DNA of 16,124 bases from contig JBFFGE010000104.1 in NCBI GenBank assembly GCA_041557595.1, forward strand, positions 1-16,124, in the 5' to 3' direction. Made by a program: the position numbers and the translations under genes. The notes under the pieces were generated by a model that worked only from the letters and a program-made list of their open reading frames with translations, was not told where the DNA came from and searched no databases. The stretch comes from JAOTYV01 sp041557595 (lineage in GTDB: Bacteria; Pseudomonadota; Alphaproteobacteria; UBA8366). Of this stretch, positions 1-6,673 are shown piece by piece (the first letter of the stretch is position 1; the number at the start of each line of letters is the position of its first letter).

Positions 1-219
1 ATCGGCAGATCCGGTGGCGCCAATCAAGGCGCGACCCCTGCGGAAGTCGCGGCAAAGATCATCGACGCCATTACCGAACACGCCATGCGCGCTGTCGGCA
101 AACTCAATATCGGCGCCATCAAGGACGCGGTGAGCGGAGCGACGGGCAAGCTCAAGGAAAGTGTGCCGGGAATTGCGAAAGATGCGGAGAAAGGCTTGAA
201 AAACCTCTTCGGGAAATAG
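1..219 (+). CDS. C-terminal fragment of an unidentified protein, possibly AsmA-like
   Basis: The frame is open from the first base to a TAG at 217-219, giving the last 72 residues of a protein whose start lies outside the window. The fragment is alanine-, glycine- and lysine-rich. It contains a helix-like stretch (EVAAKIIDAITEHAMRAVGK) and ends in KNLFGK. Tails of this kind (an amphipathic helix, then Gly/Lys-rich residues ending in LFGK) recur at the C-terminus of AsmA-like outer-membrane-assembly proteins. That resemblance is from memory and is weak, so the family is a guess. The gene converges with the DehI-like gene, leaving 46 bp between stops with no clear intrinsic terminator. Confidence 0.55.
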   Translation: MGRSGGANQGATPAEVAAKIIDAITEHAMRAVGKLNIGAIKDAVSGATGKLKESVPGIAKDAEKGLKNLFGK

Positions 220-265
220 ATTCCGCCGCTCGGTCCGATTGCCGGCCGCGGCGCCCAGATTTCAT

Positions 266-1108
266 TCAGTCTTCCGGAAAGGCGCGCCTCAGCAGGCTCA
301 CCACCGGAATCATGCGGCTTATCGCATTCTGACTGAAGTTTTCCAGGGTAGCTTCCAGCGCCGCTCGGTTGGGCTCATCCACGCCGCCCCGCGCGTCCAG
401 ATGACCGGCCAAGCCCAATGCCCGATGACGACCGTCGACACGCACGGCGTCAATGCATTCGCGCAGCCGGTCATCCGCGTCGAGCGGTGCGATGCTCGTC
501 CAATACAGGGCGAGATAGCCCGGCCAATGGGCGAGATGGCGCGGCATGCTGACAAGGATATGATCGTCGCCGCCGGCCCCTAGCCGGTTCACCGCGCGCA
601 CGAGGTCCACCGTTCCCGGCGCCATTTCGTCCAGCGCCAGTAGCGCGGGCATCTCGCCCGAAATCGATCGCTCCGGAACGCCGCGAATGGCGCGCGGCGC
701 CGCCACCGCCGCCTCTCCCTTCAGAAGGCCGAGCAATACCAGAAGGGCGAGGAGGTTCAGGGGATTGCTTCGGTCGTAGCTGTCGAGTATCCGGCGGATG
801 GTTTCACGTTCGTCTGCGTTGACGCCGACCGCCTCGAGCGCCGCCACGCTGAGAGCCGGCAACGCCGGCAGACTTTGTTCAGTCCTGAGAGCATAGCCTT
901 CGGCGTAAATCGCGCCCGATGCATACAGCGGCTTCGCCGTCGACCAGGCCCATTGCAATCCATTCGGAATGGTCGCCAGGGTCCGCCAGATCAAATTGAC
1001 CACCGGAACGCCGAGGGTCTCGCGGATGTCCGCATACAATTCGGCAATCTCACCCTCCGCCTCGCTCTCCGGAATGCTCGGCACCGGGTCGCCGGATTGT
1101 GCGCTCAT
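266..1108 (-). CDS. DehI-family (2-haloacid dehalogenase-like) protein
   Basis: The protein has 280 residues, close to the roughly 290-300 of the DehI family of cofactor-independent 2-haloacid dehalogenases. The N-terminus has the hallmark pattern 'ESEAEGEIAELYADIRETLG' followed by VPVVNLIWRTLATIPNGL (residues 14-51). The second half has RHLAHWPGYLALYW (190-203), which matches the internal pseudo-repeat of this fold. I could not place the catalytic aspartate with confidence, so true dehalogenase activity is not shown; many homologues are only DehI-like by fold. The ATG at 1108 is chosen over one 42 bp upstream because GGAG sits 8 nt before it, and the upstream ATG would overlap the SDR gene. 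It is the last gene of a three-gene minus-strand unit, 17 bp after the SDR stop. Confidence 0.8.
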   Translation of the reverse strand: MSAQSGDPVPSIPESEAEGEIAELYADIRETLGVPVVNLIWRTLATIPNGLQWAWSTAKPLYASGAIYAEGYALRTEQSLPALPALSVAALEAVGVNADERETIRRILDSYDRSNPLNLLALLVLLGLLKGEAAVAAPRAIRGVPERSISGEMPALLALDEMAPGTVDLVRAVNRLGAGGDDHILVSMPRHLAHWPGYLALYWTSIAPLDADDRLRECIDAVRVDGRHRALGLAGHLDARGGVDEPNRAALEATLENFSQNAISRMIPVVSLLRRAFPED

Positions 1109-1125
1109 CCGTGTGTCTCCGATAT

Positions 1126-1836
1126 TCAGCCGACGCTGCCGCCGCCGCAAACGAACAGCGTTTGCCCGGTCACGAACGAGGCCTCGTCGTTCAACAAATA
1201 TCCGATCGCCGAGGCAACCTCCTTCGGCGTTCCCATACGGCCCATCGGGATACCGGCGATAACGCGATTATATTCGTCGGAGCCCACCGGCATGTTCGTC
1301 TTGAACATCTCGGTGGCGATCGGTCCCGGCGCAACCGCGTTCACGGTGATGCCGAACGGCGCAAGCTCAAGCGCCCAGACACGCGTCGCGCTCATCAGCC
1401 CCAGCTTGGCGGCGGCATAGGCGGTCCGCTTGACCCGGCCCAGAACGGCCCGTGTCGCAATGTTGACCACCCTGCCGAATTCTCTCTGCCGCATGACCGG
1501 CAGACAGGCCTGCAGGCAAATCAGCGCGGCGCGGAGATTGACATCGGTCTGCAGCTGGAAATCCTCGTGGCCGGTTTCCGCCAGGGTCGCGGGCACGAGG
1601 TATCCGGCATTGTTGACCAGACGGTCCACGGAATACCGCGCCGCGATTTCCCCGACCGCATCGCGTGTCCGGTCGGTATCCGACAAATCGACTTCGTGGA
1701 AGTCGCCGGGAAATCCATCGTCCGGATTGCGGCGCGCCAGGCCAATAACCGTCTCGCCTCGTTGCGCCAGCCGCTCGGCAAGCGCACGGCCGATTCCCCG
1801 GCTGGCGCCGGTAATCAGCGTCGCATGTCCCGTCAT
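1126..1836 (-). CDS. Short-chain dehydrogenase/reductase (SDR), FabG-like
   Basis: This is a 236-residue classical SDR, a cytoplasmic NAD(P)-dependent oxidoreductase with a Rossmann fold. Visible motifs are the nucleotide-binding TGASRGIG (9-16), NNAG (75-78), the catalytic Asn in DVNLRA (N100), YAAAK (Y140, K144) and the PG turn (170-171). The catalytic serine position appears to be threonine: the strand reads NIATRAVLG, with T128 encoded by ACA where FabG-type enzymes have Ser. The start is set by homology (MTGHATLITGAS); no strong Shine-Dalgarno precedes it, so translation may be coupled to the dioxygenase-like gene whose stop lies 19 bp upstream. A role oxidising or reducing an intermediate of the same pathway as its neighbours is inferred. 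The substrate cannot be read from sequence. Confidence 0.93.
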   Translation of the reverse strand: MTGHATLITGASRGIGRALAERLAQRGETVIGLARRNPDDGFPGDFHEVDLSDTDRTRDAVGEIAARYSVDRLVNNAGYLVPATLAETGHEDFQLQTDVNLRAALICLQACLPVMRQREFGRVVNIATRAVLGRVKRTAYAAAKLGLMSATRVWALELAPFGITVNAVAPGPIATEMFKTNMPVGSDEYNRVIAGIPMGRMGTPKEVASAIGYLLNDEASFVTGQTLFVCGGGSVG

Positions 1837-1855
1837 ATCGGGCGGATACCGTGCA

Positions 1856-2443
1856 TTAAACCGGGATCGCCGGAACGGCCGGAAAATGCTTGTAGGTTCC
1901 CGCAGCCATATCGAACTGCATCCGGTCGGGCAGCGCGGCGAGCGCCTTGCCGTACAGGTGGAAGTGCCGGGTCGGTTCGTCGCTGATGACATGAATGCTG
2001 TGGATCGCATCCGGCATATAGGCCAGACCATCGGCGGCGCGCAGAACACGCGTTTCCTTCAGGCGCAGTTCGGCGCGGCCCTCTTCACGATAGCCGTCGA
2101 CCCGTTCGTAAATACGGTTTTCCTCCTCGCCCGACATGCCGACGATAACCGCCCAGGTGGTGTGATTATGCGGCGGCGTTTCGCGCCCCTTGCGACCGAC
2201 CGACAGATAGAGCGCATAGCGATCGTCGTCATCGACCGACAGGCCATAGAAATTGCTCGTCCCGTCTTGCCGCGGCGGCGGAAAGTCGGCGTCGGAAAAC
2301 AAATGCGACTGCCCGGCGAGCGACAGCAAGACGCCTTTGACATCTTCGAGCGAGGCCTCGGTGATGCCTTGCGTCCGGTCGATTTCGCGTATTTCCGCAA
2401 GCGCGTTTTCAATCGCTTTCCGCCGTGCTGCCGTCGTCGTCAT
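1856..2443 (-). CDS. Cysteine dioxygenase-like (thiol dioxygenase) cupin
   Basis: The 195-residue protein has the cupin pattern of the cysteine dioxygenase / 3-mercaptopropionate dioxygenase group. These are non-heme Fe(II) enzymes that convert a thiol to a sulfinate with O2. The likely iron ligands are H92 and H94 (PPHNHTTWAVIVG) and H148 (DAIHSIHVIS; H151 is the alternative), followed by the conserved HFHLYGKAL strand (161-169). Three in-frame ATGs lie close together (2485, 2458, 2443). The one at 2443 is chosen because GGCGGAGGATGAG stands directly before it. It is the first gene of the minus-strand unit and divergent from the cyclase operon. The substrate is unknown; a small thiol is the default reading, but other small carboxylic substrates are possible for this superfamily. 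Confidence 0.83.
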   Translation of the reverse strand: MTTTAARRKAIENALAEIREIDRTQGITEASLEDVKGVLLSLAGQSHLFSDADFPPPRQDGTSNFYGLSVDDDDRYALYLSVGRKGRETPPHNHTTWAVIVGMSGEEENRIYERVDGYREEGRAELRLKETRVLRAADGLAYMPDAIHSIHVISDEPTRHFHLYGKALAALPDRMQFDMAAGTYKHFPAVPAIPV

Positions 2444-2559
2444 CTCATCCTCCGCCATCGAAATAATCCAGGTGGACTGTACCATACTGCAAATCTCGGC
2501 ATAATCCCGGGGCGGAGATTTGCCGCCATAACCATAAAGATACTCACGGGGAGGACGCC
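2444..2559. promoter_or_regulatory. Divergent promoter region with a 9-bp inverted repeat
   Basis: These 116 bp separate the starts of two divergent catabolic transcription units and must hold both promoters. A perfect inverted repeat, GCAAATCTC at 2489-2497 and GAGATTTGC at 2515-2523, has a 17-nt spacer and half-site centres 26 bp apart. It could be an operator for a dimeric regulator or the base of a leader hairpin. A CATAAT hexamer at 2500-2505 is a possible plus-strand -10 element, but no convincing -35 was found. The plus-strand gene has a strong ribosome binding site, GGGGAGG, just before its ATG. No regulator gene is encoded in the window next to this region. Confidence 0.5.
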
Positions 2560-3579
2560 ATGGGCAAACGCTGGACGCAGCGGCCGGAAGGATCCAACTG
2601 GGGCGATTTCGGCGAAGACGACCAGCTTGGCCGGCTCAACTTGCTGACTCCTGAAAAAATCCGGCAGGGCGCCGCCGAAATCAAGGAAGGCTTGACGTTC
2701 TGCCTCAGCCTGCCTCTCAACTTACCCGGCGGCACCGCGCTCAACCCGCGCCGTCACCCGCCCGAACTGAAGCCGGTCTATCGCGAGGGCAAGGTCGCGT
2801 TTTGTCAGGCCATGAGCGAATTCAATCCACTCGTCACCAGTGCAACCTGCGACGATGCAATGTATCTGCACAGCCAGTATTCGACGCAATGGGACGCCTT
2901 CGCCCATTACGGTGGGGAGTTCGATGCCTATGGCGACGGCAGGAAAGAGGTCATGTTCTACAATGGATTCCGGGTCGTCGACGAAGCGACCGGCAAGCCG
3001 ACCCAGGGCGATGTGGGCGCGGCCACGCTGGGGATCGAGAATATGGCGGCAGCCTGCGTACAGGGCCGCGGCGTCATGATCGATCTGCACGCCCATTACG
3101 GCCGCGAGCACAAGGCGGTCGGGTACGACGATCTCATGACGATCCTGGACAAGGATGGCGTGTCGGTCGAAAGCGGCGACATTGTGCTGCTGCATACCGG
3201 ATGGAGCGACATGCTGATCGAATACGCGGGCGACCCGGACCCCGAGGTCATGTTCAATTCCGGCGCCGCGTTGAACGGGCGCGATGACGCGCTGCTGAAA
3301 TGGATCGATGAGTCCGGCCTCGCGATCCTGACTTGCGACAACCGTGCGGTGGAATACGAATGGGGCGGCGTCATGGACGCGACCGAGCCCGGGCCCTTGC
3401 TCGCGCTGCATGAGCTCTGCCTCTTCAAGCTCGGCATTCACCTTGGCGAAATGTTCAATCTCGGACCGTTGGCCCGCTGGCTGCGCGCCAACAACCGGTC
3501 ACGCTTCCTGTTCACCGGTCCCCCGCTCCGCATGCCGGGCGCGGTGGGATCGCCGGCCACGCCGGTCGCAACGGTATAG
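2560..3579 (+). CDS. Cyclase-family hydrolase (kynurenine formamidase-like fold), copy 1
   Basis: This 339-residue protein belongs to the 'cyclase' superfamily that includes kynurenine formamidase and isatin hydrolase, metal-dependent enzymes that cleave amide or cyclic amide bonds. The core motif reads SQYSTQWDAFAH (105-116): Asp112 and His116 match the D and H of the classical HxGTHxDxPxH motif, while both metal-binding histidines are glutamine (Q106, Q110). Other conserved blocks are GRGVMIDL (169-176), LLHTGW (210-215) and LHELCLFKLGIHLGE (283-297), the last supplying a probable His/Glu pair. The start ATG has GGGGAGG 5 nt upstream. It is followed after 9 bp by a close paralogue and then a luciferase-like oxidoreductase, probably one operon. 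The true substrate is unknown. Confidence 0.9.
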   Translation: MGKRWTQRPEGSNWGDFGEDDQLGRLNLLTPEKIRQGAAEIKEGLTFCLSLPLNLPGGTALNPRRHPPELKPVYREGKVAFCQAMSEFNPLVTSATCDDAMYLHSQYSTQWDAFAHYGGEFDAYGDGRKEVMFYNGFRVVDEATGKPTQGDVGAATLGIENMAAACVQGRGVMIDLHAHYGREHKAVGYDDLMTILDKDGVSVESGDIVLLHTGWSDMLIEYAGDPDPEVMFNSGAALNGRDDALLKWIDESGLAILTCDNRAVEYEWGGVMDATEPGPLLALHELCLFKLGIHLGEMFNLGPLARWLRANNRSRFLFTGPPLRMPGAVGSPATPVATV

Positions 3580-3588
3580 GAGAAGACG

Positions 3589-4611
3589 ATGGCGCAACGT
3601 TGGAAAAACCGCCCCGAAGGCTCGAACTGGGGCGATTTCGGCCCGGACGACCAGATCGGCCGAATGAATCTGATTACACCGGAGCGCCGCCTCGACGCCT
3701 TCAAGGAAGTCCGCGAGGGCAAGGTGTTCTGCCTCAGCCTTCCGCTCGATTATCCGGGCGGCAACGTCCTCAACCCCTCCCGCTTTCCGCCCAAGCTGCA
3801 CGCCGTACTGCGCGACGGCAGCATCTATTTCGACATCGAGCAAGCGAAAGTGGACCCGCGTTACACCGATGTCGGGTGCGACGAAGCGGTTACGCTGTAC
3901 AGCCAATATTCGACGCAGTGGGACGGTTTCGCCCATAAGGGCTCGCTGTTCGATGCGGATGGCGACGGGGTGGCCGAGAAGGTCTATTACAACGGGCACA
4001 CGGTGGTCGACCCGTCCACCGGCAAACCGACGCAGGGCGATGTCGGCGCGGCCGCGCTGACCGTCGACAAGATGGCGGAAACCTGCGTCCAGGGCCGCGG
4101 CGTGATGATCGATCTGCGGCGTCATCTCGGTGACGAACGGCAGGCGGTCGATTTCGATATGCTCCAGGACATCATGAAGGCGGACGACATCACGGTCGGC
4201 GAAGGCGACATGGTCTGCCTGCATACCGGGCTCGGTCAGATCGCACTCGACATGAATCGTACGCCGGACGAATCGATCAAGACAATGTGTACGGTTCTCG
4301 ACGGGCGGGACGAGAAACTGTTGCGATGGGTCACCGAATCCGGCGTCACCGCGCTGATCTCCGACAATCTGGCGGTCGAGCGGTCCTCCACCCTGGGCGC
4401 CGATCCGCGCCTCGGTGACAAGGGCGCCGCGCTACCGTTGCACGAACTCTGCCTGTTCAAGCTCGGCGTCCATCTGGGCGAACTCTGGTATCTCACCGAA
4501 CTGGCGGAGTGGCTGCATGCGAACGGCCGGTCGCGCTTTCTCCTGACCGCACCGCCCTTGCGACTGCCGGGCGCGGTCGGATCCCCGGCCACCCCCGTGG
4601 CGACGGTTTAG
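3589..4611 (+). CDS. Cyclase-family hydrolase, copy 2 (tandem paralogue)
   Basis: A 340-residue paralogue of the preceding gene. Of the first 32 residues 24 are identical, and the last 19 differ at only one site (PPLRLPGAVGSPATPVATV versus M at the fifth). The same altered motif is present, SQYSTQWDGFAH (105-116, with Q106, Q110, D112, H116), along with GRGVMIDL and LHELCLFKLGVHLGE (284-298). The middle has diverged more, especially around residues 70-95 and 215-280, as expected if the two copies act on related but different substrates or form a heteromer. GGAG overlaps the stop of copy 1 and serves as the ribosome binding site. Tandem duplication followed by divergence is the simplest history; both copies look intact. 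Confidence 0.9.
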   Translation: MAQRWKNRPEGSNWGDFGPDDQIGRMNLITPERRLDAFKEVREGKVFCLSLPLDYPGGNVLNPSRFPPKLHAVLRDGSIYFDIEQAKVDPRYTDVGCDEAVTLYSQYSTQWDGFAHKGSLFDADGDGVAEKVYYNGHTVVDPSTGKPTQGDVGAAALTVDKMAETCVQGRGVMIDLRRHLGDERQAVDFDMLQDIMKADDITVGEGDMVCLHTGLGQIALDMNRTPDESIKTMCTVLDGRDEKLLRWVTESGVTALISDNLAVERSSTLGADPRLGDKGAALPLHELCLFKLGVHLGELWYLTELAEWLHANGRSRFLLTAPPLRLPGAVGSPATPVATV

Positions 4612-4634
4612 CAACAAGAACGGAAAGACGAACC

Positions 4635-5663
4635 ATGTTAAGACGCGAAGACGCCCGGGTCGGGTTCGGCGTGACCCTGTTACCGAACGCCCTGCCCGAA
4701 TTCCAATCCTGGTGCCGCACCGCCGAAAGCAGCGGCTTCGACACCATCGGCGTCGGCGACTCGCAATCGCTCTATCGTGAGGTCTTCATCACCAGTGCGC
4801 TCTGCGCCAACTGCACGGAGCGGGTGACCTTCGGTCCGCGCGTCATCAACCCGATGACCCGGCACCCCTCGGTCGCCGCCTCGGGCACGGCGACCCTGGC
4901 CGAATTGGCGCCGGACCGGGTCATGCTGGGCATCGGCAGCGGTGACAGCGCGGTGCACAATGCGGGTGTGCGGCCGGCGCGCATGGCGGAAATGCGCGAA
5001 TACACCGATGCGGTGCGGGGAATGCTGGCCAACGGTGTCGCGACGTATCAGGGGGAGACGACGAAATTGACCTGGGGACCCGCCGACGTGCCGGTCTATG
5101 TTGCCGCCTCCGGGCCGAAGACCCTGGAACTGGCCGGCGAAATCGCCGACGGGGTCATCATCCAGACCGGATTATTGCCCGATGTCATCGAGGACTCGCT
5201 GGCCTGCATCCGGCGCGGCGCCGAACGCGCGGGCCGCGACTACGACAAGATCGACAAGACCTGGTTCCCCTGGGTCAGCGTCGCCAACACCCGCCACGAG
5301 GCGGTCCATGCGATCAAGCATTCGCTGGCCTCCGGCGCCAAGCATCTCGGCCGCTTCACCACCGACGGCAAGCATATCCCGAGCCAGTTCCTCGACAAGA
5401 TCCGCGAGGCCAAGAAACGCTACCGCTTCGACCAGCACCAGATTCCGGACAGCGACAACGCCCGCATGATCGAGGAATTGGGGCTGGTCGACTATCTCGC
5501 CGACCGTTTCGCGATCGCGGGCACGCTCGAGGATTGCATCGCCAAGATCGAAACCGCGGCGGAAGCCGGCGCCACGCATTTCTGGATGAGCGTCCATTTC
5601 GCCGACAAGGAACGCTTCATGCGCGAATGGGGCGAGACGGTGATCAAGCGGTTTCGGCGGTAA
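4635..5663 (+). CDS. LLM-class flavin/F420-dependent oxidoreductase
   Basis: The 342-residue protein has the luciferase-like TIM-barrel signature. The N-terminal strand is followed by an AESSGFDTIGVGDSQ block (30-44), then the long motif around INPMTRHPSVAASGTATLAE (71-90), VMLGIGSGDSAVHNAG (96-111), the diagnostic VAASGPKTLELAGEIADGVI (156-175), and a C-terminal EDCIAKIETAAEAGATHFW helix. The layout is closest to Mer-like and other F420- or FMN-dependent members; the cofactor cannot be decided from sequence. Members either hydroxylate or cleave small organics with O2 or reduce C-C or C=N bonds. The ATG at 4635 is preferred to more upstream in-frame starts because those overlap the cyclase gene and GGAAAG precedes this one. 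It is the third gene of the plus-strand operon, 23 bp after cyclase copy 2. No intrinsic terminator was seen after it. Confidence 0.9.
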   Translation: MLRREDARVGFGVTLLPNALPEFQSWCRTAESSGFDTIGVGDSQSLYREVFITSALCANCTERVTFGPRVINPMTRHPSVAASGTATLAELAPDRVMLGIGSGDSAVHNAGVRPARMAEMREYTDAVRGMLANGVATYQGETTKLTWGPADVPVYVAASGPKTLELAGEIADGVIIQTGLLPDVIEDSLACIRRGAERAGRDYDKIDKTWFPWVSVANTRHEAVHAIKHSLASGAKHLGRFTTDGKHIPSQFLDKIREAKKRYRFDQHQIPDSDNARMIEELGLVDYLADRFAIAGTLEDCIAKIETAAEAGATHFWMSVHFADKERFMREWGETVIKRFRR

Positions 5664-5732
5664 CGCGTCAGACAGCCGTCGGCATTGCGAGACACGCCAA
5701 CCCGGTTTTGCGCCAGCGCTCCGCCCCGCGGT

Positions 5733-6455
5733 TCAGCGCCGGCGAGCCAGCACCGCGAGCCCGGCCAGCGCCATCAGCAGCAACGGCAGCGCCGGCGGCA
5801 GCGGGACGGCCGACAAACCGAGCGAGGCGATGGCACCGGACCCCGGAAATATCACTTCGAGCGCCGTAACCTGCGTCACGTCTCCGGCGAAGGCGAAACT
5901 TTGGAAATAGTTGTCGAAGTCGACACTGGGTCGCAGGAACGTACTGCTCGGCGCCGCAGAGCCGTTTTTAAAAATTTTCAAGGTGATGCCATCACCGTTG
6001 TCGTTGTCGAGCAGGGAAATTTCGGTCAGCCGGACTTGCTTTTCGAAATCGAAGCGAATCATGCCGGGACGCGCGGTATCGTCGGGTTCGCTATTCGACC
6101 GATCCTGCCGGATCAGCACGTTGCCTTGCGCCGGTACGAAGCCTGCCCTGCCAAAGCGGGCGCCGCTCGCCAAATCACTATCGCCACCCGTGCAACGCAC
6201 ACCCGGGAATCCCGGACCGCAATTCGAATTGAACAATCGCAGGGCGCCGTTTGTCGAACGGAGCGAGATGCCGAGATTTTCCCATTCATCCGAAATGAAC
6301 GTCCCGCCATCGAGCGACGCACCGGCGCCGTCGGTTTCGAAATCGAGCGTGATCGCCGCGGCACCGGAAATGCCGAAAAATCCCAACGCCGCGCCGATCG
6401 TCAGCACGCGCCCGATATTGTAGAAAATACATAATCCCCAAGGTTTCGTTTGCAT
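5733..6455 (-). CDS. Secreted VPLPA-CTERM (PEP-CTERM-like) sorting-domain protein
   Basis: This is a 240-residue exported protein. A signal peptide occupies roughly residues 1-34 (basic start, hydrophobic core, ending GISGAAA). The mature part is Asp/Gly-rich with a jelly-roll-like pattern (LTEISLLDNDNGDGITLKIF), common in carbohydrate-binding or extracellular-matrix proteins. The C-terminus is the tripartite VPLPA-CTERM signal: VPLPP (217-221), a hydrophobic helix, and ARRR. Such proteins are processed by an exosortase, usually encoded elsewhere and linked to exopolysaccharide loci. The start at 6455 (MQTKPW) is chosen because GGGGGAA lies 6 nt upstream; another ATG lies 48 bp further upstream. 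Two cysteines fall in a short loop (NSNCGPGFPGVRCTG). The gene is isolated and separated from the upstream ABC binding-protein gene by a terminator. Its specific function is unknown. Confidence 0.85.
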   Translation of the reverse strand: MQTKPWGLCIFYNIGRVLTIGAALGFFGISGAAAITLDFETDGAGASLDGGTFISDEWENLGISLRSTNGALRLFNSNCGPGFPGVRCTGGDSDLASGARFGRAGFVPAQGNVLIRQDRSNSEPDDTARPGMIRFDFEKQVRLTEISLLDNDNGDGITLKIFKNGSAAPSSTFLRPSVDFDNYFQSFAFAGDVTQVTALEVIFPGSGAIASLGLSAVPLPPALPLLLMALAGLAVLARRR

Positions 6456-6615
6456 TTTTGGTTCCCCCGTGTCCACCACACGAATTTGGCTGTTCAATAG
6501 CAACCATTACTGAATCAACACCGGAAACCCGCACTTGGTTCCATCCAGGAATCGCAAGTGGCTTGTAAACCTTTTCCATTGGAGGGGTTTGCGTGTCACG
6601 ACGCATTGAGGTCGC

Positions 6616-6647
6616 AAAAAACCGCCCCCTCGCGTTGGAGGGGGCGG
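6616..6647 (-). terminator. Rho-independent terminator of the ABC binding-protein gene
   Basis: A perfect 10-bp GC-rich stem (CCGCCCCCTC at 6622-6631, GAGGGGGCGG at 6638-6647) encloses a 6-nt loop. On the minus strand it is followed at once by six T residues (6621-6616). It lies 26 bp beyond the stop codon of the binding-protein gene, so it fits as its intrinsic terminator and insulates the VPLPA-CTERM gene from read-through. Confidence 0.93.
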
Positions 6648-6673
6648 ATCTTCTGCTTCGTCCGTAGCCGCTG

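Noticed and set aside
1430..2647. Long open frame on the plus strand antisense to the SDR and dioxygenase-like genes
   Set aside because: It is the reverse-strand shadow of two well-supported genes in GC-rich DNA, is rich in Arg/Pro/Ser without any family motif, and runs across the divergent promoter into the cyclase gene.
5664..5732. Search for an intrinsic terminator between the convergent LLM and VPLPA-CTERM genes
   Set aside because: Only short GC-rich complementary bits were found, with no stem followed by a T-run on either strand.
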